A DNA stretch of 64,000 bases. Source: Turnera subulata (Eukaryota > Streptophyta > Magnoliopsida > Malpighiales > Passifloraceae). The notes beneath the pieces were generated by a model. That model did no database searches, had not been told where the DNA came from, and worked only from the letters and a program-made list of their open reading frames with translations. The position numbers and the translations under genes are program-made. Position 1 is the first letter of the stretch; every line of letters starts with the position of its first letter. Shown in pieces: positions 33,478-46,596 of this stretch. The stretch spans positions 1 to 64,000 of the forward strand of contig JAKUCV010006661.1 of the NCBI GenBank assembly GCA_028386065.3, given 5' to 3'.

Positions 33478-34477
33478 TCACATCACACTGCATCCCACCG
33501 TATTCTCATCGCTGAAGTAATCCCCAACTCTTACCGCCGGTGCTGCAAGTGCTGGTTGAGACAACGGCCTCTCCTGGAGGAGATAACCATAGCCATAACC
33601 CATTGGAGGTAGACTAGCAGGAGCAGCGTAGGATGGTATTGCATAGTAAGGAACAGCAATAGCGTAAGGCTCAACCTTGTAACTGTACTGATAATTACAA
33701 GCCCCGAAATTGTTCACTTCCTGATGATGCAGAGTGGTTGTGTTTTCAATCACTTGAGGATGAGAGTGAGGAGGAACTTCCTCCTTGGAAGGTTGTCCAC
33801 CGGAAGAGTTCACATTTTTGCAGCTGCCTGTCTCTTTCTGCTGATCTTCTTTCGGAACTTTAGTAGTTTCGTTCCCATCCCCATCATTCTTTGTCTCTTT
33901 GATTTTGTTACTGGTGTCACCCATGTTTGAAGCTGAGGATTTTGCTTGCTCGCATTCGGGTTTCGATTTGTCTTTCTCTTTTGATGATAAGGGTGTGTTA
34001 GTGTCTGCTTCTTTCTGTTCTTTCCTGGAAGTCGGATTGCCATGGCTCCACAGTTCTGTTTGTTTCCCAGCTTTGGAGAGCCTCCTGATCAGGATTTGTG
34101 GGTCCACATTTCCCAAGACTGTCACTTTGGGGTGGAAAGGATCTATTTCGGTCTTTAGAACACCTGACAGAATTAAGGAAGAGGGTTACAGGTTTAACCA
34201 AAACTGGGTTTCATACATTTTAAGGACAAGAGAAGTTCTTTGGTGTATATCATTACCTTCAACACCTTGAAGGACCTTTCTAACTTTCCTCTTGCATCCA
34301 TCACAACAGATAACAGAGACCTTGAGTTCAATCTTCTGGAATTAGTGAAAACACACATGTTTTAGACCTTTCATTCCACCAAATTGTAAAACACAAGAAC
34401 AAAAATAAATAATAATAAAAAAAAAATCATAAGAAGAAGAGAAGTAATTAGACCTTTAAGTCTACTTCTTTTGCCAT
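33478..34477 (-). CDS. Heavy-metal-associated isoprenylated plant protein (HIPP), 3 exons
   Basis: Coding exons on the minus strand: 34477-34454, 34335-34257 and 34163-33478, all with GT-AG borders and matching phases, giving 789 nt and 262 residues. Residues about 9-72 form an HMA fold with CCDGCKRKVRKVL, whose CDGC pair binds soft metals, and a typical end ILIRRLSKAGK. A Lys/Glu/Asn-rich linker with a few His follows. The last residues are YFSDENTVGCSVM; CSVM is a CaaX box for farnesylation, and the preceding FSDEN is characteristic of HIPPs. HIPPs act in metal handling and stress responses as membrane- or nucleus-associated metallochaperones. The upstream start ATG lies in a good context. 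The splice model is inferred from sequence alone. Confidence 0.9.
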
Positions 34478-36530
34478 CTTCCCAAACCAATTGCAGCTGT
34501 GAGAATGGAGCGCCGGGGCTACTCCACTTGGAAGCCTTGGAGGAATAGGAAGGAGAGGGAAAACAAACAACTACTTTTTTTTTGCCTACTAACCGTTATA
34601 TTGTTGGCCTCTATTTATATGCATCAGAATGCAATCAGGGGGAGCAAAAAAGCCTGAATAATGGAGTCCGTTCAATAGTCTTCCTTTTGGTATTTTTGTA
34701 TACAGCTTGGTTCTATTAATGTTGTTCCTAAACAGCCCAAAAGCATCTGGGGACGGCTTTCTCTGCAAGCAAATACATGCAAAGCTCACCCTTCTTTGAA
34801 TCTTGGCATTTATGTTCCGCCAAAATTCGTACCATGAAAACAAACTTTTAATCTTTGAAGTTTAAACCACCATCCTCTTGTTTGGACATTTACATGATAA
34901 GTGGTTTTACCACTTTATGGTGGGCTCATTCTGATCAGTTTTAAGATTTTTATCACTACAGAAATGAGCCATGGTAAAATTTTTTTGGTAGAAAAATTAG
35001 TTGCCCCAAAACATTTTTCTTGGCACATTGATAAACAGACAGGTCTTGATTTACAACAACAAAATATTTTTGTCATCATGATCATCTTTTACCCATCTCT
35101 TATTTCAGTTGCAAATGACTTTTTTTTTTTAGTTAACTTGGTTATTTCTTTTGAAGATTTTAGTGGTAATAAATTATTATTCTCCTTGCTTGAATGATTC
35201 ATAGGTCCATGCAAAAAAAGCAAAAAGGCCTGCGAAATTACAAGAAACTGTGCCATACTTGTACTGGTAGCTTCTTTTGGTCTTTTAAGTGTATAATGCC
35301 TGATTTGCTGAGCAATGACAACAGGGATCGGTTTATTAAATTTGTTATAACTGCTCTTGCTCCTGTTTGGCTTTATTTTTATCAACGAGGAAAGTTTACA
35401 TATATATACAAATCATAAAAGACTCAACTTTAAGAGTTAAAAGCAGATTTGCTCTACTGTAAGAGAATGAGGGCCGTACACGTGGATTTATTGACCTATA
35501 ATACAGGGGTGGAAAGATTTAGTGGAACAAAAGCAGTCCAAAGTTGAAGTTCCTACGAACTTCCCATTTGATATGAATAAATGATTAGGAATTGAAGCAC
35601 TTGCAGATTCCATATTTAATAGGCATTGAACGTGCATGACTCTGCTGCTTTCAGGGGGAGAGTATATAAAGACTAGTTGGTAGCTTTGAATCACATCAAT
35701 GCATCTATAATTCCGTTCCATTGTTAACCAAGGGAAATGGGGTCATTTGGTATATGTATTTTACACCAGCAAAATGAGAGCAAAAGGCATATATTTATTC
35801 GATATATTGTGGGGTTACAAGAATGTGAGTTCTATGGACCTCTTCTTTACACAGATGCATTGCTTTACAGATCTTAAGATACGAAGGAGTATGTTGTTTT
35901 TGAGCAAAGAAAGAAAAGAGTATCTCATATTTACTTGAAACCTCCTAGCTAGGCTTTGAACTAGCTAGGTTGACTTTGCAATGCTCTTTTTTGCGTTTGT
36001 TGACATTCTTCCAAGCAGTTAGCTTCTAGCTAGAAATTAGACATAGCTGCTACTAGTGATTGATTGACATTCTTCAATTTTGCCTAAACATCGCTAGAGT
36101 TAGAGAATTAAGAAAGCACAAATAATTCATATCCATAATAACCCTACAAATCTTGATTAATAATAAGCTGTGGGCATAGCATATGATATGAGTGAACTAT
36201 CTTTAAAATTTTGAGGATGAGATATTAACAACCGATCGACACAAAAAGTTATGCATGCCACCGCCTATGGTATATTATTACTATGGTTGTGAAATTAAGA
36301 TGCGTTGATGATGATGCAGTTCAGTTCAGGGTAGCATTGTAAGTGCAGCGGTTGGTGGCCTTATCCAAGCAAAGAGGAATGTTAAACTCGATCGAAGCTA
36401 TTCAACAACTGATTCAACGGGAGGGAATGACAAGTCATTTTAAAGCACATTTTCCAAGAAGCCATGCGGATTGACTCGCTAATTGCCCATTCGATGCCAC
36501 TGGAACATATTCGATGTATCCCATTTTTAA
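34478..36530. other. Intergenic, no gene seen
   Basis: Upstream of the HIPP gene and up to the copia element. AT-rich; short open frames have no recognisable domain. Confidence 0.5.
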
Positions 36531-36748
36531 TTATAAATACTCCTTCATTCCTTCACATTTTTACCTTAACATTTTATTATAAATTTCACTTTTCTTCTCA
36601 TTTTTACATATCTCTCTTTTCAACCTCCATATTAGTTTAATTGTTCTTCATTATCAATATTATCAAAATTGTATTATTACCATCAAAGTTGTATTATTAC
36701 TATCAAGTTTGTTTATTACCAAGAGTGTATTTCATCTTCAATTTTATA
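36531..36748 (+). repeat. Copia element 1, remnant of 5' LTR
   Basis: Aligns with the last part of the 3' LTR (from about 45490). The sequence that follows (TGTGCACAAGTCTCTA) is a degraded primer-binding region of the type seen in copia element 2. Confidence 0.75.
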
Positions 36749-38117
36749 ATGTGCACAAGTCTCTAGCCTACCAATACATTTACTTCTAAATTTTTTCTTT
36801 AATTTTCATTCTTTCCTAATCTATTATTTATTTTTCTATTATTATCTTTTTATTGTTAATATTTATTTTATTTTTTTATTATTTCAGCATTGCTAATTTC
36901 ATCCTTTCTATATATATTACCTATGTTATTCCTTGCATTTTTTCATAGGCTTGATTATTGTTTTGGCCTACAACCTATTCTATTATTATTATCCTACTAC
37001 TATTATTACTTGTTTTATTTCCTTCATTACTATTTCATTTCGTTTATCATGTTCGATACTACAAAATTTGAATTCGAGGCCCTTCACATTTCTGGAAGAA
37101 ATTATTTGTCATAGGTACTAGATGCTGAAATGCATTTAGAAATTAATAGTTTGGGAGACACCATAAAAGAAGAAAACAAAATATTTAGTTCAAATAAGGC
37201 AAAGCTATAATTTTTCGTCGCCATTATCTTCATGACGGCCTGAAGATTGAATATCTTACTGTCAAAGATTATGCAAATCTTTAGAAGAATTTTTCAAAAG
37301 AAAAATATGATCATAAGGAGATGGTCATCCTCTCAAAAGCTCATTATAAATGGATGCATCTGAGGTAGCAAGATTTTGAATCACGAATATAATTCAACTA
37401 TGTTTCGAATAAGCTCTCAGAAGAAATTATATGGAGAAAACATTATTGATGCTGCTATGTTAGAAAAAAATAATTAAAGTTTGAAAATGCATATATTAGT
37501 ACAATCTTTTGTAGTATAAAAATAATTAAAGGCTTCAGAAGAACTCAAATTTTACTATCGAAAATACAGATGATTATTGAAGATGTTTTATTCTCTTTAA
37601 AGTCTCAAAGAACTTTGTTGACTTTTAAGGATATCCGTTTAAATAGATACCATATTGAGACAATGAAGACGTTGAATATCTCTATATTACAAAGGTTACT
37701 GCCGCAGGCAAAAAACAAGTTGTGAAAAATTACCTGTATTATTTTCTAGATTGTACTATACATATATTCGAGTCATTCAAAGTTATCATATCCAGTCAAA
37801 AGCTAGGACCAGCCTAAAGTTGGCTAATGAGTTAAAAATTTGGCATGACCGGCTGGGCCATCACGGATCAATAATGATAGCTTAATTATTGAAAATTCAT
37901 TTGGTCATCTATTGAAAAACCATAAGTTTTTTCAATCTAGTGATTTCTTAGGTGCTACTTGTTCATAAGGAAAATTAACTATTCGTTCATCATATGATAA
38001 GGTTGGTTTAGAATCACCGATATTTTTGGAAAGAATTCAGGGAGATATTTGTGGACCTGTACATCCACGGTGTTGACCATTTAGATATTTTATTACTTTA
38101 ATCAATGCATTAACCAG

Positions 38118-38528
38118 ATGTCTTACATGTGCTTATTGTCCTCACGCAATTTAGCGTTTGCGCACTTACTGTCACAATTAGTCAAATTGCGAGCATACTT
38201 TCCTGATCATGCAATTGAGACTATACATCTTGATAATGCTGCTAAATTTACCTCTAAGGCATTTGATGATTATTGTATGTCAATTAGAATTGTGGTTGAA
38301 CATCCTGTAGCTCATGTCTATACCCAAAACGGTCTAGTAGAATCGTTTATTAAACGCCTCAAATTGATTGCTAGACAAATATTGATGAGATGTAAACTCC
38401 CTGTCACTGCTTGGGGATATGCTATTTTGCATGAAACAACACTTGTGCAAATCAGGCCAATAAGTTATCATAAGGTCCCACATATTCAATTGGTTCAGGG
38501 TCACGAAGCTAATATCTGTCATCTTTGA
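38118..38528 (+). pseudogene. Copia integrase fragment
   Basis: Readable frame with the Asp in IHLDNAAKFTSKAF and the downstream Glu in QNGLVESFIKRLK, the latter half of the D-D-E core. The first Asp region is behind a stop. Not functional. Confidence 0.8.
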
Positions 38529-39280
38529 ACCTTTTGTTCTGCAGTATATATGCTAATTGCTCTACCATATCGAACTAAAATGGGTCATCAACGAAGATTG
38601 GTAATATATGTTGGATATGAATCTCTATCAATTATAAAATATTTTAGAACAATTAACTGGAGATTTATTCACAGCAAAGTTTGTTGATTATCATTTTGAT
38701 GAAAATATTTTCTCAACAATGAGGAAAAAAATAAGCAGCTGGATAAAGAGAATAAAAAGAATGCTATATCATTATCATACCTTGATCTTCGAACAGATCA
38801 GTATAAATTTGAAGTTCAAAAGATGATTCATTTGCAAAATATGACAAATCAATTGCCAGAAGTATTTACTGATGTCAATAGAGTGACCGAATTGCATATA
38901 CCAACTGCAAATGCTCTTGTTTGAATAGATGTTCCTAAAGGACATCCAAAGAATACAACTGAATCTAAAGAAAGCCAAAAGTATGGTAAACTACTCGATT
39001 CCAAGGATAAAAATCCTCGACAGAAGAAGAGAACATAGGTACAATATGGCCTCAATGAGGTAATAAAACTTCTTGTAGAGGTTCAAATAAAAATCCTCAA
39101 GAAGAGGACAATCCTCCAGTAGAGGTTTTTGACATAAATCATAATGTTCTAGAAGTAACTCATGTACCTGATATATGTGAAATGATGAGATCTCAATCAA
39201 TTATATTATACTAAAAACAAGATGGAACCGACGTCAAATAACCATCAATGGAATTTTTGCATATAATGCAGAGCTAAGTA

Positions 39281-40620
39281 TGCAAAAAAAAATAAAAGGG
39301 AGAATAGGAGAAAATACTAATTTTATTGATATTATTGATGTTATATATTGTTACAATTGACACTCTTTTTTTATAGAGTTTAAATCAAATATAAAAGAAA
39401 ATAAATTCCTACACTCAATACATAATAAACCAAAAGATATGGCATATATTATGTCAGATTACAATATATTCTCTTCGATCATTTGGAGATTCACTAAGAG
39501 AGATTCTTAGTAATTTATGTAATCAGTAGCACAAAATCGTGCTAAAATCGCGGCGTCAATTGCCTGATCTTGTTTATGTAATTTCCTTAAAATTAGGAAA
39601 TCATCTACCTTGATTATGGTATTGATCATCTTCCATGACTCATGCCAACACTCCTCCTCAAGTTGGACATGGATTACAAACATGAACAAGTTGATAGCTT
39701 AATAGGTCATGCCGACACTCCCCCTCAAGTTGAGACATAAAGCACATGATGCCCAACTTGCCACTTTTTTTTTCTTTTTCCTTCACCAAGTTGTTTAGAA
39801 AAAAAGTTATAAACCACATGATGCTTTTATGGACAAAGTAAGAAACCACAATGAAGCTTTTATAAATAAAGCTCGACACCATATGAGACTTTTATGGATA
39901 AAGCCAAAGAAACCACATTGAAGCTTTTATGGATAAATCTCGAAACCACGTAATGCTTTTGTGAACAAAGCTCGAACCATGTGACGCTTTTAAGAATAGA
40001 GCTCGAAATCTATGCTAACTTTTTAGGGAAAAGCTAGAAACCACATGAGGCTTTTCAAGGATAAAGCTCGAAACCTACTTCGTGAGGCTTTTAAGGACAA
40101 AAATCGAAACCACATGTTGCTTTTTTTTTGATTGGAGGTTTTGGTATTTTCTGTTTTTTTTTCTTTCACATAAGAGCCCGACGAGGCGATATCATGTTGC
40201 CCGCTGAGAGCGGAAACATCTGATGAGAAAACTCATAGCATGCTTCTCTACCGTGTAGAAAAGAATAAAGGGAGAGAATGAGAGAAAATACTGATTTTAT
40301 TGATATTATTGATGTTACACATTGTTATAATTAACACTCTTTATATAAAGTTTAAATCAAATATAAAAAAATAAATTCTTACACTCAATGCATAGTAAAT
40401 CAAAAGATATGACATATATCATGCCAGATTTCAATATATTCTCTTTGATCAATTGGAGATTCACTAAGAAATATTCTTAATAATCTATGTATTCAATAGC
40501 ATAAAATTATGCTAAGATCTTGGGGTCAACTGTCTGATCTTGTTTATGTGATTTCCTCAAACTTAGAAAATCATCCACCTTGATTATGGCATTGATCATC
40601 GTTTATGACTCATGCTAACA
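39281..40620 (-). mobile_element. Small non-autonomous LTR element (1,340 bp) nested in copia 1
   Basis: Two LTRs, 39281-39650 and 40254-40620 (370 and 367 bp). On the minus strand they begin TGTTGGCATGAGTC and TGTTAGCATGAGTC and end in GCA/ACA. Just inside the minus-strand 5' LTR is CGGTAGAGAAGCATGC, similar to a degraded Met-tRNA primer-binding site. The flanking bases (AAGTA left, TAATA right) match only 3 of 5. The roughly 600-bp interior is non-coding and made mainly of short tandem repeats. Size and lack of coding fit a TRIM or small LARD. Confidence 0.75.
39780..40125. repeat. About 40-bp minisatellite inside the small LTR element
   Basis: Eight or so imperfect units containing AAACCACAT(T/G)(A/G)A(A/T)GCTTTTATGGA and AAAGCTCGAAA, in direct orientation. 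Confidence 0.75.
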
Positions 40621-40627
40621 TAATATT

Positions 40628-41267
40628 ATGGAAAGAAATGAGGACCATGAACCTAATTCTATTGATGAATACCGACGCACAAATGGTTGGCCAAAATGGA
40701 GAGACGCAAGTAAGGCTGAGTTAGATTCGCTCATGAAGTTTGAAGTTTTTGGACATGTAGTCCGTACATTAGATGATGTAAAACTGGTCGGTTATAAGTG
40801 GATATTTGTGCGAAAAAGAAATAAAGAAAATGAAATAGTTAGATATAAAGCATGGCTCATTGCACAAGGTTTTACCTAGCGTCCTAGTATTGATTATGAG
40901 ATGACATACTCCCCTATGGTGGATGCAACTACTTTTCAATATCTGATTAGTTTGGCAGTACATGAAAAATTAGAAATGTGTCTCATACATGTTGTTACAA
41001 CCTATCTCTACGGAGTCATGATATATACATAAGAGTCCTTGAAGGATTCAAGTTCCTTAAAGCAACTAATTCCCGTGTTATATACTCAATTAAATTGAAA
41101 AGATCCTTATATGGCTTGAAGCAATCTAGACGTATGTGATATAATCAACTTAGCGAATATCTGTAGAAAAAGGCTACAAGAATGATTCCACATGTCCATG
41201 CGTTTTGATTAAAAGGTCCATGTAAGAATATATCATCATTGCTTTTTATATTGATGAATTAAACATT
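40628..41267 (+). pseudogene. Copia reverse transcriptase fragment, 5' part
   Basis: Contains EVFGHVVRTLDDVKLVGYKW and VRYKAWLIAQGFT, typical of copia reverse transcriptase, then a TAG and further stops. It continues after the MULE-like insertion at 44120. Confidence 0.8.
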
Positions 41268-42106
41268 GGATTATGCCCCCCCACATACCTGTACTATTTC
41301 ATTCGGTTCTTTTATGTATCTATATTTTTTTTTGCCCATCCTATACTTGTACTATATCAATCGGATTGATTATATACTTGTACTAAATAACTTCAGTCAA
41401 TCGTATCCTTCCATCTATCTCCCGTCAATTTGATTGTTCACTGATGCCACATGGCGTGACATGTGACAAATTTGATGCCACGTCCCATGACATGTAGCAA
41501 ATTATTGGCCCCCACATTCCTGGACTATTTCGGTCGGTTCTTTTATGTACCTGTATTTTTTTTTTGGCTCATCAAATACCTATACTATATCAAATGGTTC
41601 TATTATGTCCTTCTGTCAATCCAGCCTAATGGACTTCAACGAATGCCAGTTGGCTTTTTGTTATGTGGAATTTTTGTGGGTCCTACTAATTAATGAAATA
41701 ATTTTTACTTAAACAAAATTTTGAAATTGAAAAAATTAATAAAAGGTTTTTTAAGGTTTAATTTTTTTTTGAAAAAAAGAGAAAAATATTTTATGCCCTA
41801 AAAATCATCAAAATTTTTTGTAGGCCACACTAATTGATAAAGTTATTTTTGTTGAAAATAATGTTTTGCTAACATCTCTTTATCTCATTCAGGTTTTGAT
41901 AATGACAAATCAACCTTGTATTAAGATGATCATTATTATGGAGCAAAAAGAAATAATCAAGAGCAAAGCCTTATGACATCAAGAGTTCAAGAATGGATGT
42001 GACAAGATCAAGCAAGAAGAAAAAGAAGAGTTAGGAACTCAATTTTGTACAAGGTTAAACATTCAATGTCTCTAAGTTATTGGCTCAAACAAAATCACTT
42101 TTACTC

Positions 42107-42760
42107 NNNNNNNNNNNNNNNNNNNNNNNNNNNNNNNNNNNNNNNNNNNNNNNNNNNNNNNNNNNNNNNNNNNNNNNNNNNNNNNNNNNNNNNNNNNNNN
42201 NNNNNNNNNNNNNNNNNNNNNNNNNNNNNNNNNNNNNNNNNNNNNNNNNNNNNNNNNNNNNNNNNNNNNNNNNNNNNNNNNNNNNNNNNNNNNNNNNNNN
42301 NNNNNNNNNNNNNNNNNNNNNNNNNNNNNNNNNNNNNNNNNNNNNNNNNNNNNNNNNNNNNNNNNNNNNNNNNNNNNNNNNNNNNNNNNNNNNNNNNNNN
42401 NNNNNNNNNNNNNNNNNNNNNNNNNNNNNNNNNNNNNNNNNNNNNNNNNNNNNNNNNNNNNNNNNNNNNNNNNNNNNNNNNNNNNNNNNNNNNNNNNNNN
42501 NNNNNNNNNNNNNNNNNNNNNNNNNNNNNNNNNNNNNNNNNNNNNNNNNNNNNNNNNNNNNNNNNNNNNNNNNNNNNNNNNNNNNNNNNNNNNNNNNNNN
42601 NNNNNNNNNNNNNNNNNNNNNNNNNNNNNNNNNNNNNNNNNNNNNNNNNNNNNNNNNNNNNNNNNNNNNNNNNNNNNNNNNNNNNNNNNNNNNNNNNNNN
42701 NNNNNNNNNNNNNNNNNNNNNNNNNNNNNNNNNNNNNNNNNNNNNNNNNNNNNNNNNNNN
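42107..42760. other. Assembly gap, 654 N
   Basis: All N. It lies inside the MULE-like element between a subterminal region and a repeat array. Confidence 0.99.
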
Positions 42761-42959
42761 CGGAAGCTTAACGGTGATAGTGGAATCTTCGAGAGAGTCT
42801 CTCGGAGGACTGGATTAGCCACACGGGTTGTGTGTGTGTGAACCAGTATAAATCGGTTTGCCTTTCTCTCCTTTTAATTCCGCAATTATTATTGTTTAAA
42901 GTTTTAATTAGTTCTTAATCGCTAATTCACCCCCCCCCCCCCTCTTAGCTTGTTTGGGC

Positions 42960-43560
42960 TTACAATTTTTGCTTAAATAGAATTTTGAAACTAAAAAAAA
43001 TAATAAAAGGTTAATATTTTGTGAAAAAAGGTGAAAAGCCCTAGAAATCACCAATAATTTTTGTGGGCCACACTAATCGATAAAATAATTTTTATTTTTA
43101 TAGAATGTTGAACTAAAAAAAGTAATAAAGGTCAATTAAGGTTATTTTTTTGTGAAAAAAATAAGAAAAATCCTGAAAATACCAATAATTTTTATGGGCC
43201 ACAGTCTTTGATAAAATAATTTTTATTTTATAGAATTTTAAAATTTAAAAAAGTAATAAATTTTTAATTAAAGTTATTTTTTTGTTAAAAAAATATTTTG
43301 TGCCCTAAAAGTCATCAATAATTTTTGTGGGCCTCACTAACCGATAAAATAATTTCTAATTTTATAGAATTTTGAAACTGAAAGAAAGTAGTAAAAGGTT
43401 ACTTAAGGTTAATTTTTTTGTAAAAGAAACAGAGGAAAAATTTTTATGCCTTGCAAATCACCTATGATTATTGTGGATCCCACTAATCAATAAAATAATT
43501 TTTGGTTAAATAGAATTTTAAAACTAGAAAATTAATGAAAAATATTTAAGATTAATTTTT
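42960..43560. repeat. About 120-130 bp subrepeat array inside the MULE-like element
   Basis: Units with TTTGTGGGCCACACTAAT, CGATAAAATAATTTTTATTT and GGTTAATTAAGG-like segments recur at about 43060, 43190, 43325 and 43465. Single units also occur at 41670 and 41820 on the left side and in inverted form at about 43700. Confidence 0.75.
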
Positions 43561-44540
43561 TAAAAAAGAAAAATATTTTATGTCCTGCAAAAATTTAAAA
43601 TAAAAAAATAAAAATTAATTGTTTAAATGTTTTTAAAAAATTTAAAAATTCACTAAAAAATTAATCTTTTATTTTTTTATTTTCAAAAGAATCATTTCTT
43701 ATTTTATCAATTAGTGTGGCCCACAAAAATTCCACATGACAAAAGCCACCTTGCATTAGTTGACGCCCGTTAGGCTTAGATTGATAGTAGGACAGAATGG
43801 CACCATTTAATATAGTGCATGTATAAGATGAGGCAGAAAAAAGTATAGGTACATGAAACAACCGAATGAAATAGTACGGGAATGTGGAGGGGATGGGCAG
43901 TAATTTGACACATGTCACGCCACGTGGTATCAGTAAATGGTCAAATTGTTAGGAGATAGACGAAAAGATAAGATTGAATGTTTTTATTTAGTACAGGTAT
44001 ATAATTGAACCGATTGATATAGTAAAATTATAGGATGGTCCAAAAAAAAAGTAAAGGTGCATAAAAGAATTGAACGACATAGTACAGGAATGTAAGGGGG
44101 CCATAATCCTTCAAATATTATTAGAACTTCTGAAGAAATATCCAAAGCCGTGCATTACTTGAAGAAAGAATTTGAGAGAGAAAACTTTGGAAAGACAAAA
44201 CTTTGCCTAGGTCTTCAAATTACACATTTAGAAAATGAGATCTTTGTCAATTAGACGCATTACACCCAGAAAGTATTGAAATTTATATAGACAGAGCGCA
44301 TCCATAAGTACCCCGATGGTTGTGAAGTCACTTGATCAAAGGAAAGATATCTTTACACTTCGAGAAGATAATGAATAAATTCTTGGTCTGGAAATTCCAT
44401 ACCTCAGCGCTATTGGAGCTTTAATATATCTTGCTAACAATACAAGACCTAATATTTCTTTTCTTGCCAGTTTATTAGCAACATATAGTTCTGGCCAACT
44501 CGCAGATATTGGAATGGGATAAAATATATTTTCTGGTATC

Positions 44541-44798
44541 TTGGGGGAAACAATGGACATGGGATTATATTATTCATACGGATCGAAACCCATTGTAATT
44601 GGTTATGCAGATGCAAGTTATTTATTTGATCCACATAAGGCTTGGTCACACACGGATTACTTGTTTACATATGGAGGAACAGTCATACTATGGCGGTCCA
44701 CAAAGCAAAATATTGTAGCTACCTCTTCAAATCATGAAGCAATTGTGACTACATATGAAGCCAATCGAGAATGTGTTTGGTTAAGATCGATGACGTAA
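44541..44798 (+). pseudogene. Copia RNase H fragment
   Basis: Contains GYADASYLFDP, WRSTKQNIVATSSNHEAIV and ECVWLRSM, diagnostic of copia RNase H, in one 85-codon frame followed by a stop. A continuation with HIRDSCEL-like sequence and QLVEGY lies at 44843-45100. Confidence 0.85.
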
Positions 44799-45241
44799 CA
44801 TATTCGAGATTCATGTGAATTAGATAGTGAGAAGATGTTCCAATGACGATTGGTGAAGATAATGCTGCTTACAATGCTCAATTGGTGGAAGGATACACCA
44901 ACGACGATCAGACAAAGGATATATCACCAAAGTTCTTTTTTAGTGACGACCTTCGATGGAAAGGTGATATTTGTATTCAACAGATTAGGTCAACTGACAA
45001 CTTGACAGATTTATGTACAAAATCACTTCATACTTCAACTTTTGAAAAATTGATAAAGACGATTGGTTTGTGTCGACTTCGAGATATCAAAGGAAGCCAA
45101 AATGAGGGGGATTACAATACGCACTACACTCTTTTTTCTTTCACCAAGCTTTTATCCCACTGCTTTTCTTGTTAACATTTTTAGCGAGATATTTCTTCTT
45201 AAGCGTATTCTATCCAAAGTTCAATGACATTCAATTAAGAG

Positions 45242-45686
45242 TGTTATAAATATATAAGTGAATGTCATTTTTACCATCCAATAAAATTTATTTTGACAAT
45301 ATCCAAATTTACCTCCAGTAAATATTTTACTTCCACACCTAACATCCACTTGGTTTCTTCTCCTTGTCCATTTACCTCCACAATTCCATTTGTCTTAAAC
45401 CTAATATCATCTTCGTTTATTTAATATCTATTTAATTTTATTCTTTTAAATTAATCATACTTATTTTTTTTATCCTTCCACTTTCAACTATAAATACTCC
45501 TTCATTCCTTCATATTTTTACCTTAGCACACCACCATAAACTTCACGTCTCTTCTTATTCCTACCTGTTTTCAAGCCCCCTCTATGTGTAATTGTTCTTC
45601 ATTATTAATGTTATCAAAGTTATATTACTACCATCAAGTTTGTATAATTACCATCAAGAGTGTATTTCATCTTCAATTTTGTAACA
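45242..45686 (+). repeat. Copia element 1, 3' LTR (445 bp)
   Basis: Starts TGTTATAAATATATAAG just after an AATTAAGAG polypurine-like tract and ends TTTTGTAACA. Includes TATAAATACTCC at about 45490, a possible TATA box. Confidence 0.8.
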
Positions 45687-46591
45687 ATAGCTTTAATTTT
45701 TGAATTGAGAGCGAGCATATTATTTCAAACCAATATCCAAAAACAATATAAGGCATGTTCCTTTAGTGGGCCTCAAACACCAGACAACGCCCGAGTTAAC
45801 TGCGAAGAAAAAAAACAAACCAAACCTAACCATGAATTATTCTTTACTTCCTACAAGTTTTTTTTATGTCCTTCTAGTTAATCGATTTTGCATTTGTTGT
45901 CCCTCTTCGTCTTTTTACACCCTTGTTGTCTCCTCTAATTCCTATTTTGTTGGGGGCATACTTCAGTCCTTTTAACTACCTTGAGTGCTGCTTTGTATCT
46001 GATGAGACCCCAGAGTCTGGTGCTTTCCCTTATTATTTTCTTTCAAAAATTAATTTATAAATATTCTTATTTGAATTAAATAAATTATATTTTATTTTAA
46101 TGTTTGGGTAAGAAAGGATAAGCCCGCGTACTAAACACGTATCACATTTGGCTGGTGCAATGGTTCTTCGATTCAACCTGTATAGAAGATGAAGTAACAG
46201 CAACACATCAATTCTAGTTGTAAATAAATGGTACTAGTAGTAGATTAGTTGAATAATAATAGCAAAATGAGCATGTTTAGTAGTTATGGAAAATATTTTC
46301 CTTATTCTAATCCTATTTTTCTACTCTTTTTCTAGTTTTCATTTTCTATTAGAATATTAGAAAGAATAGAAAACATATTCATTAGACAAATTATGTTTTT
46401 TCTCCTAATGTAGAGACAAGAAAATAAAAATGACTAAAAAATAAAAAAATGAGAGAAGAAGAAAAAGAAATGAGGAATAATTAGGGAATAAGGAAAAAAG
46501 AGAGAAAAAAGAGGATAATATTTGCACACTTTGAGTTAAAAAAAGATGTTGAAAGAGTCATTCTCAAAAAAGAAAAAGATGTCGAAAGAGT
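45687..46591. other. Intergenic between the two copia elements
   Basis: AT-rich, no gene or repeat identified. Confidence 0.5.
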
Positions 46592-46596
46592 ATACA

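Larger units (their letters stand above)
41268..44109. mobile_element. MULE-like element with long TIRs, 2.84 kb including an assembly gap
   Basis: Ends are inverted repeats of about 435 bp (41268-41700 and 43670-44109): GGATTATGCCCC on the left, the reverse complement of GGATTATGGCCC on the right. It interrupts the copia reverse-transcriptase frame. On the left the codons read to AAACATT; on the right ATTAG resumes the same frame after a second copy of the site, giving a 9-bp duplication, TTAAACATT (41259-41267) versus TCAAATATT (44111-44119), two mismatches. Nine-bp duplication and long TIRs point to the MULE class. No transposase is visible, but 654 bases are unread. Confidence 0.75.
36531..45686 (+). 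mobile_element. Decayed copia element 1, 5' truncated, with two nested insertions
   Basis: A 3' LTR at 45242-45686 (starts TGTTATAAATA, ends TTTTGTAACA) and a partial 5' LTR at 36531-36748 share TAAATACTCCTTCATTCCTTC and TTTCATCTTCAATTTT. The first roughly 290 bp of the 5' LTR are missing, so no target duplication can be checked. Order of remains: gag (FEFEALHISGRNYL, about 37065), integrase (38118-38528), reverse transcriptase (40628-41267 and 44120-44320), RNase H (44541-44798), then a purine-rich stretch before the 3' LTR. Many stops and frameshifts. Interrupted by a small LTR element (39281-40620) and a MULE-like element (41268-44109). Confidence 0.85.

Noticed and set aside
42045..42841. 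Three 245-257-codon frames
   Set aside because: They run through the 654 N and carry no information.
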